This document shows, piece by piece, positions 37,161 to 48,300 of a stretch of 64,000 nucleotides of DNA. Origin of the DNA: Bicyclus anynana. Its lineage: Eukaryota; Arthropoda; Insecta; Lepidoptera; Nymphalidae. The stretch is taken from NCBI RefSeq assembly GCF_947172395.1, contig NC_069094.1, positions 4,920,501 through 4,984,500 on the forward strand, written 5' to 3'. Made by a program: the position numbers and the translations under genes. Under the pieces are notes generated by a model. That model saw nothing but the letters and a program-made list of their open reading frames with translations, was not told the origin of the DNA and did no database searches. How positions within the stretch are numbered: the stretch's first letter is position 1; every line of letters starts with the position of its first letter.

Positions 37161-37335
37161 CAGTGGCGATGGATGGAATTTAGATGACGGTAAGCCGTCC
37201 CAAATAAAAATAAATTCATATAGTGTGATACAAACTCCGGGTTCTCATATATCTAGATACAGTAAAACAATGAATATGCATGGATTTTTAAAGGTAACCC
37301 GGGGGGAATCAAGTTGTATGCACTCTTCGCCGCTG
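37161..37335. mobile_element. 175-bp hAT MITE with CAGTGGCGA/TTCGCCGCTG ends and 8-bp TSD
   Basis: The TSD is CTAAATAC (37153-37160) and CTAAATAT (37336-37343). The interior matches the inverted copy at 46453-46631 in SLC45 intron 3 (shared blocks: ATATATCTAGATACAGT, AATGAATATGCAT). Confidence 0.8.
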
Positions 37336-37784
37336 CTAAATATTGAAGTCGGAACTTGCACTATGTAAGAACATGTGGTTTAACCAGAAGGCGAACAACC
37401 TTGCTACTAATTGATCCAGAAAGAGGGCAACTAAATAAATTAAAAATAGTACTCACGTGCAAAGTTTCTGAAGTAGTCTAGAATAAACATGCCAACACTG
37501 CTCGAATTTTGGTTTACACATCGTTCACTAGTTCACAAGAAAAATACTTTAAAAAAATACAAATAAATATATGTAGTTGTATAACTCGACAAATTAAATT
37601 TCATTTTATAAATAACAAATAGAAAAGAAAATATAAAAAATCATGATAATAAAGAAAAAGAAGAAAATGTCACTAAAGTGACAAACTTGTCATGTACGAG
37701 TAATTTGTCTATGACTGCTGCTTTTTTTTAATCAGCGACAAGTAGCGCTTATTTAACTGCAATTTCATCTGATGGTAAGTGAAG

Positions 37785-37975
37785 CCGGATTTATATTTTC
37801 TGACCTGCCGTGTCATCAGAACAGAATCAGTATCATACATGTTATACGGCAACGTTTACACTTGTGTTGTGACATGTCGTGATGGCTTCTGATGTGCCGC
37901 ATACAAAATGTATGATACCGATTCTGTTCTGATGCGTCACGACACGACACGTCAGACAAATATAAATCCGGCTTG
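37785..37975. mobile_element. Palindromic MITE of about 190 bp
   Basis: Arms of about 60 bp pair: AGCCGGATTTATATT...CAGAACAGAATC-GTATCATACAT on the left and its reverse complement at 37910-37975. The centre is unpaired. Target duplication is unclear (possibly TGA). Confidence 0.65.
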
Positions 37976-38262
37976 ACGATGTATCAGTCCTCAGCGTAAG
38001 GGCTACTAAGGTAAGGTATTTCTCTATAGTAATTTATGAAATACGATTCGACCCTTCTATATAGTTTGTACTAGCAGACAAACAGCAGTTTCACCCGCGT
38101 AATTCTCTTTTCTATGGAACTACAGGACTAAAAAAATGTAGAAAATAAAATTCAATTGAATTCAATAACTTAAAAACGTTTCCACTAAAATAAAGGCGAA
38201 AAATAACATTATATTATGCCTGCTTATACCTGCTGATCAGTTTGAAGCCAGTGAAGAGGTGA

Positions 38263-38460
38263 TAATATAAAGAGGTAAAGTTTGTGGTAGGTATTGTAGG
38301 AGGTACTATCTGGATCTACTGAACCGATTTTGATAATTACCTTATTTGCCTTAATTGTCTTTTACCTCGTTATTTCTGAATTTCATTGGCTGTATTATAT
38401 CCCTATGTTTCCACAGGAACGGGAAATAGGTACGCGGGTAAAACCGCGAGGCGTTGACTA
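38263..38460 (+). mobile_element. Helitron-like A variant
   Basis: AACGGGAAATAGGTACGCGG and AAACCGCGAGGCGTTGACTA mark the 3' end; the middle differs from the other copies. Confidence 0.5.
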
Positions 38461-38546
38461 CGGTCTCTAAATAAGGACGTTATTTTCTTTCTTCTTTCGT
38501 AGGTGTAACTTTATGAGTATTTAGAGTAGGTACCTATGTAATTGAT

Positions 38547-38843
38547 GCAGAATGACCTCTTCCTCCGATTCCGGAGGGTGTGGGTTCGAATCCGGTCCGG
38601 GGCATGCACCTCCAACTTTTCAGTTGTGTGCATTTTAAGAAATTAAATATTACGTGTTTAAAACGGTGAAGAAAAACATCGTGAGAAAACCGGAATACCA
38701 GAGAATTTTCTTAATTCTCTGCGTGTGTGAAGTCTGCCAATCCGCATTGGGCCAGCGTGGTGGACTATTGGCGTATCCCCACTCATTCTCAGAGTAGATT
38801 CGAGCTCAGTAGTGAGCCGAATATGTTTTGATAATGATGATGA
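38547..38843 (+). mobile_element. SINE family B, head eroded
   Basis: Starts near GACCTCTTCCTCCGATTCC, B box GGTTCGAATCC, ends GATAATGATGATGAG. Confidence 0.82.
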
Positions 38844-39309
38844 GAAAAATCATTCAATTCATGTCCGTCGCACGTAAACATAATTTGTTGTGCTTCTTGG
38901 AGCAAATACAACATCGTACCTAACTATCTTAATAATATTTGTGTTATTATAATGTTGTTCGAGTTCTATTGTATTGTGTAATAAATTTACATCATTCTAT
39001 TCACAGAGATTGAAATAAGTTCAAGATTACGTACGTGACACATAGAAATATTCAGATAAATCTAATTCCATATATTTATTGTAAGATATTTATAACATTA
39101 TCACTTGTCTAGATTACACACTGTAAGATATATTGAGTTTGCATAGGTAAATAATGTAAAGTTATACGAAAAATATTGAAGTTATTTAAATTAGACATTG
39201 CCTCTGACTTCTTAGCTAACATTTTCCTTTCTACAAGTATCTCAGCATAATTTCCATTTCTTTGATAGTTAGAAACTGAAAATTGAGATTTCTTTCTCAA
39301 TAATGTTCT

Positions 39310-39470
39310 GGTGAGACGTGAAAGCCCAGTGGATACGGTCTCTGCTTTCGAGTCGGAGGGCGTAGATTCAAATCTAGTCCGACGCATGCACCTCCAACTT
39401 TTGAGTTATGTGCATTTTAAGAAATAAAATATCACGTGTCTCAAACAGTGAAGGAGAAACATCGTGAGGG
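39310..39470 (+). mobile_element. SINE family B, 3' end cut off by a mariner-like MITE
   Basis: Head with AGCCCAGTGGATACGG and B-box-like GATTCAAATC; it stops after AACATCGTGAGGG where 39477-39815 is inserted. Confidence 0.75.
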
Positions 39471-39476
39471 TATCTA

Positions 39477-39815
39477 TACAGGTTGCTCTGAAGTATTTCC
39501 CATAACTTCAAGGCATTAACGAGACCACTTATAGAAACCGCACTACATAACTAATATTTTTTTAACTACAAAACAAAAAAAAACGTTTTTATACAAAGTA
39601 ATTCAAATAAAGACTATCCGTGTACCACACGCCTTTAGGTAACAAAGCGACAATTATTATTATAAGAATGCGTAGGGACACATTTTAAAGTCTATTTACA
39701 AAAGAAATATTTTTTACTATTTATTTATGAACATATGTTCCTTAAACATTTTGAATTAATTTTTGTTAAAGAATACAACCCTAGGGTTATGGAAAATACT
39801 CCCGTGCACCCTGTA
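39477..39815. mobile_element. Tc1/mariner-like MITE
   Basis: TIRs are TACAGGTTGCTCTGAAGTAT and the inverted TACAGGGTGCACGGGAGTAT, continuing to CCATAAC. TA flanks both sides. It has no transposase. It has landed in, and cut off, the SINE-B copy at 39310-39470. Confidence 0.6.
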
Positions 39816-40435
39816 TATTGCTACATCTACCAAAGAAACGTTTGTTACACAAAACAAGTAACTCACCAATAAAGCTGTAAGAAATTGTTACAGTAGATTT
39901 TCATTTGGAGGCTTTACAGTGTAGGAAGGAAAGCAATAAGGGCAAACAATCAGTTTGTTTATTTAGGGCCTTCAAGAAACAATCTGTCGCCCCCTGGGAT
40001 GCAATAAGTGTAATCCGCGAGGCGAGGTGCACAGATCTCAGAATTTATGGAAGGGCCATTTCCTTTGTAGGGGCTTTGTATTTCAATTTACAACACACAC
40101 AGTCAGCGCCGGCCCGAAGTAAATTTTAAAATGGAGCGAGATCCAATTATGGCGCCTCTCCTGTTTGTTCCTAATAATATGTAGATACCTATACCAAATT
40201 ATGAGTGTAAAGTAAGAATGGAAGGCGAAGATCTCGACCATACTCTGGGGTGACCAATTGAATATCAGGCGCAGTACCGTCTACGGTTGTGAAGGATTAT
40301 CATTTAGACGCTCTCTAGGATTTGGCGCCTGGAGCGACTGCTTCGTTCGCCGTATGAAAGGGCCGACCCTGCACACAGTAGACTGACTAGTCTACAGCTG
40401 ATCCAGGCAAGCAGGGCAATATACCAGAGTTTATT

Positions 40436-40600
40436 TGTCTGTTGGTAGATTTCAGCCGTGGCTAGTTACCACTCTACCGACAAAGACGTACCGCCAAGCC
40501 ATTTATCGTTCGGGTACAGCATAGAATCCTTTCAAAGTATGGGTAGAACAAATTGTATCTCTTTCAAGTTAGCCCGCTTCCATCTTAGACTGCATCATCA
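40436..40600 (+). mobile_element. SINE family A fragment
   Basis: It keeps CCGTGGCTAGTTACCAC and CCCGCTTCCATCTTAGAC with internal decay. Confidence 0.7.
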
Positions 40601-40616
40601 TTTAACTGTGTGAGTG

Positions 40617-40705
40617 TGTGTGGTGGACTATTAGCCTAACCCCTCTCATTCTGAAAGGAGACTCGAGCTCAGCAGTGAGCCGAATATGGGTTGATAATGA
40701 TTATT
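40617..40705 (+). mobile_element. SINE family B 3' end
   Basis: Only the last ~85 bp (GTGGTGGACTATTAGCC...ATATGGGTTGATAATGATTA). Confidence 0.72.
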
Positions 40706-41257
40706 CTTTGAGGTGTATTTGCTGATTTCTCGACTACTTTACTACTAGTATGACAGGGTTTTTAAAAACCTGTATAGATTTATGAACTAATCTGCTGCAC
40801 TTAATTCTTGATATCTTCCACACCTTAGGTATACAAGTTGTTTGCCACGTGCAAGATAAAAAGCGCAATTTAGTTATAGATTTAGATTAAAAACTACTGC
40901 ACCCAGAGCAGATTAAATGCTACGGCCATTCATAGTCATCTCGGCGGCTCTTAAGATATTTTATCTTTAATATCTTTAGAACACATCATCATTGATAACA
41001 GTTTTGTTGTTGTAAGTAAATTATCTACTGTATGAAATCATCATTTTAAAAATTTAAATCATCATTTCAAATTTCATTTCATTTCACACATATAGGCTTA
41101 TCAGGGGTAGGTACAGGAAAGACCACATTTCGAAGAGAAAAACTGTTATGATAGAAATAAAGTTAAAGCTAAGTAAAGTTGTCGCTTACAAAATAATGGT
41201 TCCTTTTATTCTTTTGTAAGAAAAGAATATGTTGGAAATACAATACAAAATAATTAA

Positions 41258-41565
41258 TCCCCGACGCAATGTCTGTCTGTCTGTCTGCTGGCACCATAGT
41301 TCTCGAACGGAAGAAGCGATTTCAATTTAGTTTTTCTTGTATTGAAAGGGTGACGTACGAGGGTGAGGTGACGTGCGAGTTGGGTAGAAATATGTCTAAT
41401 GAAAATCGTTTGAGCCGTTTTAAATTTTTTGTGGGTGAAAGTGGGGAAGAAGAACCAAATGTCTGCAAATACACTCGAGTGGGGTCTCAAATTAAAACGA
41501 ACTGGAAGAGAATATTGATGACTTGATCCAGAATGTAATTAATAATTTCATAACCTTCAAAATTT
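41258..41565 (+). repeat. CCCCGACGCA repeat upstream of SLC45
   Basis: Shares with 45198-45515 the opening CCCCGACGCA, AGCGATTTCAATTTA, TACTCGAGTGGGGTCTCAAA and ATTGATGACTTGATC. It ends about 410 bp before the presumed transcription start. Class unknown. Confidence 0.6.
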
Positions 41566-41974
41566 TCAATTTTACGTTATAGATAATAAAGTTTGTACAA
41601 TAAACACAAAACAATAAAATAGAAACCTGCACTATTGCACATATTTTTTTAATGAAACCGAACTATCTACTTGTATATATCCCTAAAAATAATCTCTAAA
41701 AATGATCTAAACTAGAGCAAACGGTTCAAATCGAACTTTCTTTTTGAGATACTATAAAATACAAACATAACTTTTCTGAAAAATATCCAAATCAGATTCA
41801 GATAAAATACCTAAATACAAACAAATGGCGTAAATAAAGCAATCGAACTTCCTCTTTGAGGCAGATTTAAATACAAAAAAAAAAAAACAAAAAAAAAAAA
41901 CATGTCGTTTCCAGTAAACGTACGCAGATGTTCATCGGCCAGGGCGGGCGGCCGAGGCAGAAGGCCTGCACGCC

Positions 41975-42008
41975 TCAGTCCCTTCCGCTTTCCAACTCGC
42001 GACAGACC
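41975..42008 (+). promoter_or_regulatory. Inr + DPE core promoter of the SLC45 gene
   Basis: The insect initiator TCAGTC lies at 41975-41980 with the presumed +1 A at 41977. AGACC at 42004-42008 lies exactly at +28 to +32 and fits the DPE consensus RGWYV. No TATA box is seen near -30. The site is in a local G/C-rich patch (about 41926-42010) unlike the flanks. The implied 5' UTR is 178 nt (41977-42154). This is inference from motif and spacing only. Confidence 0.55.
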
Positions 42009-42154
42009 AACTGTCAACCTAACAACTTCTCTCGTTAAAACTACAATGTACATAAAAATAACCTACAGAAACTTACAAAAAATCCAGTGAGAAAAAAACG
42101 ATGAATAATAAAAACCAAATATTGTTGTGAGAGTTTTTTGTTAATTTGGTAATA

Positions 42155-42360
42155 ATGGCTGATAAATTGAATGAGTATCAAGGAGTTACTGGGAGGTTGC
42201 ATACTACTAGAGATAAGTGCAAGGAGCGATGGTCGCAGTGGAAGGAAGAGCATCCTCACGGGGTGAAAGAGGCTGTGAGAGAGGCTCTGTTCGCTATACC
42301 TACGTCCGATGAGCCTCCTGATCGTGTGATTCATGAGGGTGAATACAGTGATCTGTACCG
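42155..42360 (+). CDS. Slc45: SLC45 exon 1 (residues 1-69), start codon
   Basis: The ATG at 42155 is chosen because the reading frame opens about 180 nt after a good initiator and the context AATAATGG is reasonable. It encodes a hydrophilic, charged cytoplasmic N-terminus (MADKLNEYQGVTGRLHTTRD...), rich in K, R and E, with no signal peptide. It ends CG|GTAAGT, phase 2. A TTG three codons upstream in frame is not needed. Confidence 0.88.
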
Positions 42361-45300
42361 GTAAGTATTTAAAGCAGTGAGAATTTATAATGTAGTACAA
42401 GCAATTGCTGACATTAACTCGCCTTAATCGTTGTTACATAGTCTTTGTTGATATGAATGTCTCCTTCTGGTGATAAGTAAATAATGAAATTATAAAGTTT
42501 AAAGTATATTCTTGAAAATTTTTAAAAATACTTATTTGTTAACCTTGTATATCTTTACACTGAAATGTTATTTAGAAAAAAATAACAGTGGTAAAATTTA
42601 AAATATCAATAACTTTGTACTAAGATTGCCACTTCGGATTAGAATAATCTTGACTATAATAAGCACGTCTTAGGAGTTAAAATCAATTAAATTTTAAATT
42701 TTAGGTACTGCTAATTTAATCTGACTATCTATATATATATTTATATTCTGTACAAGGCATGCAAATGACCTAAACAACTCCCAAGTCCCAAAGATGGGAC
42801 ACGAATTACCCAAAACAGTTTTTCAGCAACTCTGAAAATATATAAAATTTAACAGAAACTCATTCTCAGTGAGTGTTCATAGGTAACAACCAAGCTATTT
42901 CAAACCATTTAATTAGCGGTATAGATGAAATTAAGTAGACATGTAGGCATAAATTGCAATAAAATACCAAATTCTCAGTAGTTGCAATCTTGCAATCGCA
43001 TTCATCTCATATCATGGCCGAAAAATTTTCGTTCACTCGGCGAAAGTAGTTTTGCTATCTTAGGCAGGAAAAGTGTAAGAATTGATGGATTATCGTGGTA
43101 TTATATTATTTTTGTTATAACAGGAGAAAAAGTAGACTCGAACTAATGCGAATATCAGCGGCAGTTATGGGAATAGAATTTTCATATGCTGGCGAGACGG
43201 CGTTTGTTTCACCAACCCTGCTGCAAATCGGGGTTCCTCATCAACAAATGACCCTGGTATGGGCACTATCGCCCCTCATAGGGTTCTTTATGACCCCATT
43301 GCTGGGGTCTATAAGTGATCGCTGCCAATCCAAATATGGGAGACGACGACCGTTTATTGTTCTTATGTCTATTGGAGTATTTTTGGGTAAGTAATCCCTT
43401 ATTTCGAATAAACCATTTTTTAACGCTCGTTTTTTAACGTTTTTACTTGGTTTAAGTCACGTTTATGGTTAAGTAAACTTCAAAACCGGTGGTGGAGTCT
43501 CTACAAATAGTCAAACCTGACATTCCAAAAGAGCTTGTAAAATACTTGAAATAACTAATACTATTTATATACTATATCATACATCTGAAATGTCTCGGAT
43601 TTCCAGTCCCTAGAAAAGAATATTGTCTAGTCCACTTTAAAAAAACATGACAAATAACCTATAGTGATGCCATTTCACCGCGGCTAGTTGCCTCGACTGG
43701 TGACAGAAGGGCTGGCTTTTTTGCGCAAAGGATCAGCCTGGCTGTCCAGCGCGGAAATGCAGCCAGTATTCTTGCCACCATTCCACGTGGGCATGATTTG
43801 TATAGTTATTAGGATAAGTTAGCTTAAGTTACTTATTGTATTCTTAGTGATGTAGACATATTTGAAGCGACCATTTAGAATAATCAATCTAAAAGTTAGT
43901 TTCACTCAACTTGAAGTTGTTCGGTAACTTAGATTTAACTTTAAATGTAATTTATCCAGGAATTTGTTTATTATGAATATATATTATATATTTATGATAC
44001 AATATGAACCAAAATACAAGCTAAGCTGGTAATAATAGAGTAGGTATGAGTCAAAGATTGTGTTATAACGTATTTAATAGTGCCCCATAATTAATAGGTT
44101 AAGTAAATAATACCTATGTCTGCACTGTCTTTGACGTATGTTAGTTAAAATATACGATATTGAGATTCTAAGTAAAAATGTCATCCGGTGTTTACTGGTG
44201 GATATCGAAGTTAAATGAGATTTTGATAATAAATACCAAAATAGTGAATAGGCCAGCTGGTTACTCATTAGGTAAGTAGTTCGAAGATCAAAGTAACTTT
44301 CATTAATGATTTTTTTCAGGTTTAATATTAGTTCCCAATGGCGAAGACATAGGTTACGCTCTGGGTGATGAAGGGCCTGTGAATAGAACGGTGGTCCCAT
44401 CAGCGTTAGGCCCTCGTAGTTCCGCTTTGGAAGTTCAGAGCAACAACCACCATCCTTGGGGAGTGTTGTTTACAATACTCGGGACAGTTCTGTTGGATTT
44501 CGATGCAGACGCCTGCCAAAGTCCAGCTAGAGCTTATTTGCTGGATGTGACAGTTCCAGGTGAGGATTTTCTGATATTAGTATCGTGTAGAGGTTCCTAT
44601 GGATCCGAGACTTGGTCGCCAACTATGGGCTTCATAAGAACAGCGACTGACTGGTCGCTGACTATGGGCCTTATAAAGATTACCTATCGCAATATTCAAA
44701 TAGAACTAAAGTGTATATTTTATAAGACGACTATATCATCCCAGATACGAAATGTAAATTTCCAATGAAACCCTATGCTTGCTTACCTACATTGTAAAAT
44801 GAATTTTTACTTAAAATTTTATGAATCACCAGTCAGCTAGGACTAGTAATAATTATAATATTGTTTACTACTCGGTTATGTATATGATGACTCTACGACT
44901 CGACCTTGGTGAATTTAGAAAGCCATAAATAAAATCATATCACCAGTGATGTTTGATTTTGTTTTTCTCAGAAATCTGCATAATTTTGTTCTTTATATTA
45001 CGGATAACTTGTTATCGGAAACCGCCAGAGTATTTTTTTATTTTTATATAACATTTTTGTCCTCGTCGTATATGTATATCAAATGGTTCAGTGAATTGGA
45101 AGATCTTTCCTTATAATACCTATCCTTATTTATCTATTAACAAGCCTAACGTACCAACTACGGGAGATTTTGTTTTTTTAAACTAGTTTATTTTTAACCC
45201 CCGACGCAAAAAGAGGGCTGTTATAAGTTTGACGTGTCTGTGTTTGACGTTTGACGAGTTTGTGTGGCAGCATGACTCCCGAACGGATGAAGCGATTTCA

Positions 45301-48300
45301 ATTTAATCTTTTTAAACGAGTGTTCTTAGACAAGTTTGATGAAAGTCGGTTGAGCCGCACTAAAGTTCGGGGGGTAGAAAGTGGGAAAGAGTAACAATAT
45401 GTCAGCAAATATACTCGAGTGGGGTCTCAAATTAAAGCGCACTGAAAAAGAATATTGATGACTTGATCGACAGTGTAATTAATAATTTCATGACCTTCGG
45501 GGGTTTTCAAAGTTTTCAATTTTCTATAACTTTGTTTGTAGACAGTATTACGTATAGTGCTTCAATTAATTGTTTCAATTTCAAATACAGCGCGTTCTTA
45601 ACACGTTGGCTGCGGTACGAGGTCAATTGACCTCGTACACTAGGTGTCTTCAAGTTTCACGAGGTCAATGTACCTCGTACCGCACCACATAAAGTTTTAG
45701 TACGAGGTCAAAAAACTTCGTACCGCACCAGAGGAAAATACAGAAAAATCAGTATCGCAGCGATCGTGTTAACCTACTTTAGTGGGTTACTTTGGTAGAA
45801 GCGTTTGATTTATTTAAATATTTGTGTGTGAAACGTCAGAACATGTGACTTAATTTGGTGCCACGATGTTGTGGCCGAGAGAACTGATAAGACGCACTCA
45901 TTTTGATTGATTTATCTTATAAATATATTTGTTCTACGTATTACGTACTCGCAAAAAGAGGCTTTTTATTATCTTTAAAATCCATTCCAAAGCGACAGTG
46001 TCCTATTTTTAGCGAGTTCTAGGTTTCGTAGATTTTATAATTCTTATTTTAATATGAACTAGCGGACGCCTGCGACTTTATCTGCGTGAAATCTATGTCC
46101 TGTCCTGATTCTAAACTACTTCTCCATCAATTTTCAGGCAAATCAGTCACAGTTAAGTTATAAATAGTGTAACTAACAAGACTTTCTAATATTTACTAAG
46201 TATATTTGTAGTTTCAAACGTATTGTAAATTTTAAGTTACTTATAAAGTGAGGAAACCTGGGAAAAGTGAAATCCTAAAGTTATCCATGCTCGGAATCGA
46301 AACCATATTGTTGTTGAGAATCAAAGCACTACGAATTGCTTAAAAAAGGTTGTTATTTATTAGGTTTTACTTTTAGTTTAGTGTGTTTCGATGTTCTTCA
46401 TGAAGGACTAGCACCCCGCGCTATTACTCGCGAAATATCATATAATATATATAGTACCAGCGGCGAAGTTCATACAAGCCGATTGCCACCGGGTTACTTT
46501 TAAAAATCTATGCATATTCATTGTTTAACTGTATCTAGATATATGAGAAACCGGAGATAGTATCACGCTATATGAATTTCCTTTTTTTGGGACGTTTTAC
46601 GTTGATCTAAATTCCATCCGTCGCCACTGGTACGTACGTACACGTAATTTTACTTTTCCGGGATAAAAAGTAGCTTCTGTGTTAATCCAGGCTATAATCT
46701 AACTTCAACAAATTCGGTTCAGTAATCGTGACGTCAAAGAGTGACAAACATTACATACCATCATAATCATCAGTTTTTCTTTCGCAAATCTTGCAAAAAA
46801 TTTTTTTTTGCAAGATTTACGTCTGTGTCCAGGGTATTTATTATCTATCTTCGTTTTAAATTTCGATTAGTAGTTGCGGTGTGAAAGACCAACAAACATC
46901 CAAACATCCATACAAACTTTCGCCTTTTTAATATTAGTAGGATTTTTCTAACTTCAGATCAAAAGTATCCGTTCGTAAATTCGACGGCCTCCGTGGCGCA
47001 GTGGTATGCGCGGTGGATTTACAAAACGGTGGTCCTGGGTTCGATCCCTGGGTGGGCAGATTGAGATTTTTTTAATTTGTCCAGGTCTGGCTGGTGGAAG
47101 ACTTCGGCAAAGACGTACCGCCAAGCGATTTAGCGTTCCGGTACGATGCCGTGTAGAAACCGAAAGGGGTGTGGATTTTCATCCTTCTCCTCGACAAGTT
47201 AGCCCGCTTCCATCTTAGACTGCATCATCACTTACCATCAGGTGAGATTGTAGTGAAGGGCTAACTTGTAAAAAATTTAAAAAAAAAACCACCATCTGTC
47301 CGAATGATAACTAAACAAACATTTTCATAACTATTTGCATTGAGACTAAAATTTCAGAAGCGTTTTTTTTATTGCACAGTAAATATTTTAAGAGATAACA
47401 GTATTTACTTTGGGATTGAAAACAATCTCCAAGTTTCTCAATGTATTGAGGTCATGATTTTCGCAAGTGTTTACTTTTAGATAGAGCCTTAATAGTTTGG
47501 CCAACAAATAAAAAACCGGCCCCTCTAGCCAAGTGGTACGATTCTTTTTCTACTATCGCTAACGCTTCGAAAACTAGGAAGATGTATGGGAATGACATTT
47601 GCTATCGACAGGTCACGTGATCAATATCTGTCATTCCCATACTATTTCTCTAGTTTTTTTTTTCTCTTCAAATTAACCCTTGACTGCAATCTCACCTGAT
47701 GGTAAGAAATGATGCAATCTAAGAAGGAAGCGGGCTAACGTGTTAGGAGTAGGATGAAATTCACACTCCTTTCGGTTTCTACTCGACATCGTACCGGAAC
47801 GCTAAATCACTTGGCGATACATCTTTGTCGGTAGGGTGGTAACGGCCGAAGCCTCCCACCAGCCAGACCTGGACTTATTAGGAAAACCTCAATAGGGCCA
47901 GCCGGGGATCGAACCCAGGACATCCATCATGTAAATTCACCGCGTACACCACTGCGCCACGGAGGCCGTCGTAGTTTTCAAAGCGTTAGCGATAGTAGAA
48001 AGAGAATCGATATGCCACTTGGCTAGGGAGGCTGATGGATCAGATTTATTGCTTCTCTTTCAATAAACACAAAACTACAAAGTTTGGAGAGCTAACAATC
48101 TGAAAAGTAGATACAAAGTTTTGAGAATCGTACAAAGGTTGCCTTTCTGTCGATATTCCACAAGATTTATATTGGAAAGTGTACAAGAGAACTGTTTGGT
48201 TTCATTTCTACTACAACTTTCCGCTTGGTTTCAGTGCAAACTATTCGAAATGTTTATAGAGTTCAAAATATTTTTTGGAAGCGTTTGAACTGAAAAATAT

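Larger units (their letters stand above)
39816..41257. other. Intergenic DNA with SINE fragments
   Basis: Holds 40436-40600 and 40617-40705. Open frame 39905-40129 is not recognised. Confidence 0.35.

Noticed and set aside
44560..44768. Extension of exon 3 to a later stop
   Set aside because: The donor GTGAGG at 44560 gives phase 1 that joins exon 4 in the conserved VPEDHAKGLS order; the extension has no family similarity.
46983..47055. tRNA gene
   Set aside because: A and B boxes are present, but acceptor pairing and a proper anticodon arm are not, and the same body follows in eight copies: it is a SINE head.
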